Below, piece after piece: positions 48,968-49,066 of a stretch of DNA of 49,066 nt. Below the pieces are notes generated by a model. That model did no database searches, was not told the DNA's origin, and worked only from the letters and a program-made list of their open reading frames with translations. The translations under genes were made by a program, and so were the position numbers. Origin of the DNA: a virus; the IMG/VR virus record IMGVR_UViG_3300025151_000057, positions 1 through 49,066 of that record. One strand, 5' to 3'. Each line of letters starts with the position of its first letter. The first letter of the stretch is position 1.

Positions 48968-49066
48968 CGCTCGGGATCCCGAGGACCACGGGCCAGCTGT
49001 GCGTGCGTGTGTGTGTGGTCGATCGGTGGTGGATCCGTGTGTGTGTGCGTGGTGTGTGTGTGCGTG
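48968..49066. repeat. Terminal direct repeat, right copy
   Basis: Identical to bases 1-99 over its full length. It should be removed from one end when the circle is closed. Confidence 0.95.

Noticed and set aside
1-49066. tRNA genes
   Set aside because: No cloverleaf with the conserved GGTTCRA arm was noticed; a tRNAscan-SE run would settle it.

Overview
The window is a complete, almost certainly circular (or circularly permuted) genome of a tailed bacteriophage. Bases 1-99 are repeated exactly at 48968-49066, so the unique length is about 48,967 bp; an exact 99-bp overlap is what an assembler leaves when it closes a circle. Nearly all of the sequence is coding, genes overlap by 1-16 bp, and there is a full virion module (large terminase, portal, scaffold, HK97-like capsid, connectors, fibres). 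I see no sheath, tape measure or tail-tube gene, and there is one giant internal virion protein, which together point to a podovirus-like particle. Host: no gene fixes it. CsrA, PD-(D/E)XK/Sak4-type recombination genes and especially the repeated Cys-rich motif in the 22.7-24.6 kb gene make a planctomycete-type aquatic host my best guess, but this is inference.

Layout. A divergent non-coding region of about 680 bp spans the contig ends (48757 to the end, then 1-474). It holds a GT-rich tract, palindromes, direct repeats and a leftward promoter. Rightward (+), 475-4802 carries a metallophosphoesterase, small unknown genes and two lipoproteins, one of them a trypsin-like protease. The virion module follows: terminase (4.8 kb), portal (6.8), scaffold (8.9), major capsid (9.9), putative decoration protein (11.0), neck/connector proteins (12-15.3), fibre proteins (15.3-20.2), small tail-associated genes and a Cys-rich group (20.2-25.5), an internal virion protein (25.5) and a 3,993-residue polyvalent protein (27.7-39.7) that takes up about a quarter of the genome. 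Next is a compact control and recombination operon (39.8-44.6): CsrA, RecB/Cas4-type nuclease, winged-helix protein, Sak4-like ATPase, SSB-like protein, a replication-protein C-terminal domain, a zinc-ribbon protein and a possible resolvase-type nuclease.

Leftward (-), 48756-44582 is an array of small accessory genes with visibly higher GC content and many GATC sites. It ends at a strong intrinsic terminator placed inside the 3' end of the converging + strand gene. Four successive junctions in this array share one layout: stop codon, GC-rich hairpin, T-rich stretch, then a leader with the invariant octamer GGAGCGAA before the ATG. A fifth gene has the octamer without the hairpin. This is the most unusual regulatory structure in the window.

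How it works together: the divergent region probably fires the leftward accessory genes first. The rightward genes supply recombination and single-strand-binding functions that would work with host polymerases, since no phage DNA or RNA polymerase was found, followed by packaging and structure. The giant protein, with two HExxH protease-like motifs and an LPD38-like region, is probably packaged and injected. No integrase, excisionase, tRNA, CRISPR array or recognisable endolysin was found, so lytic growth is likely but the lysis mechanism is unidentified.
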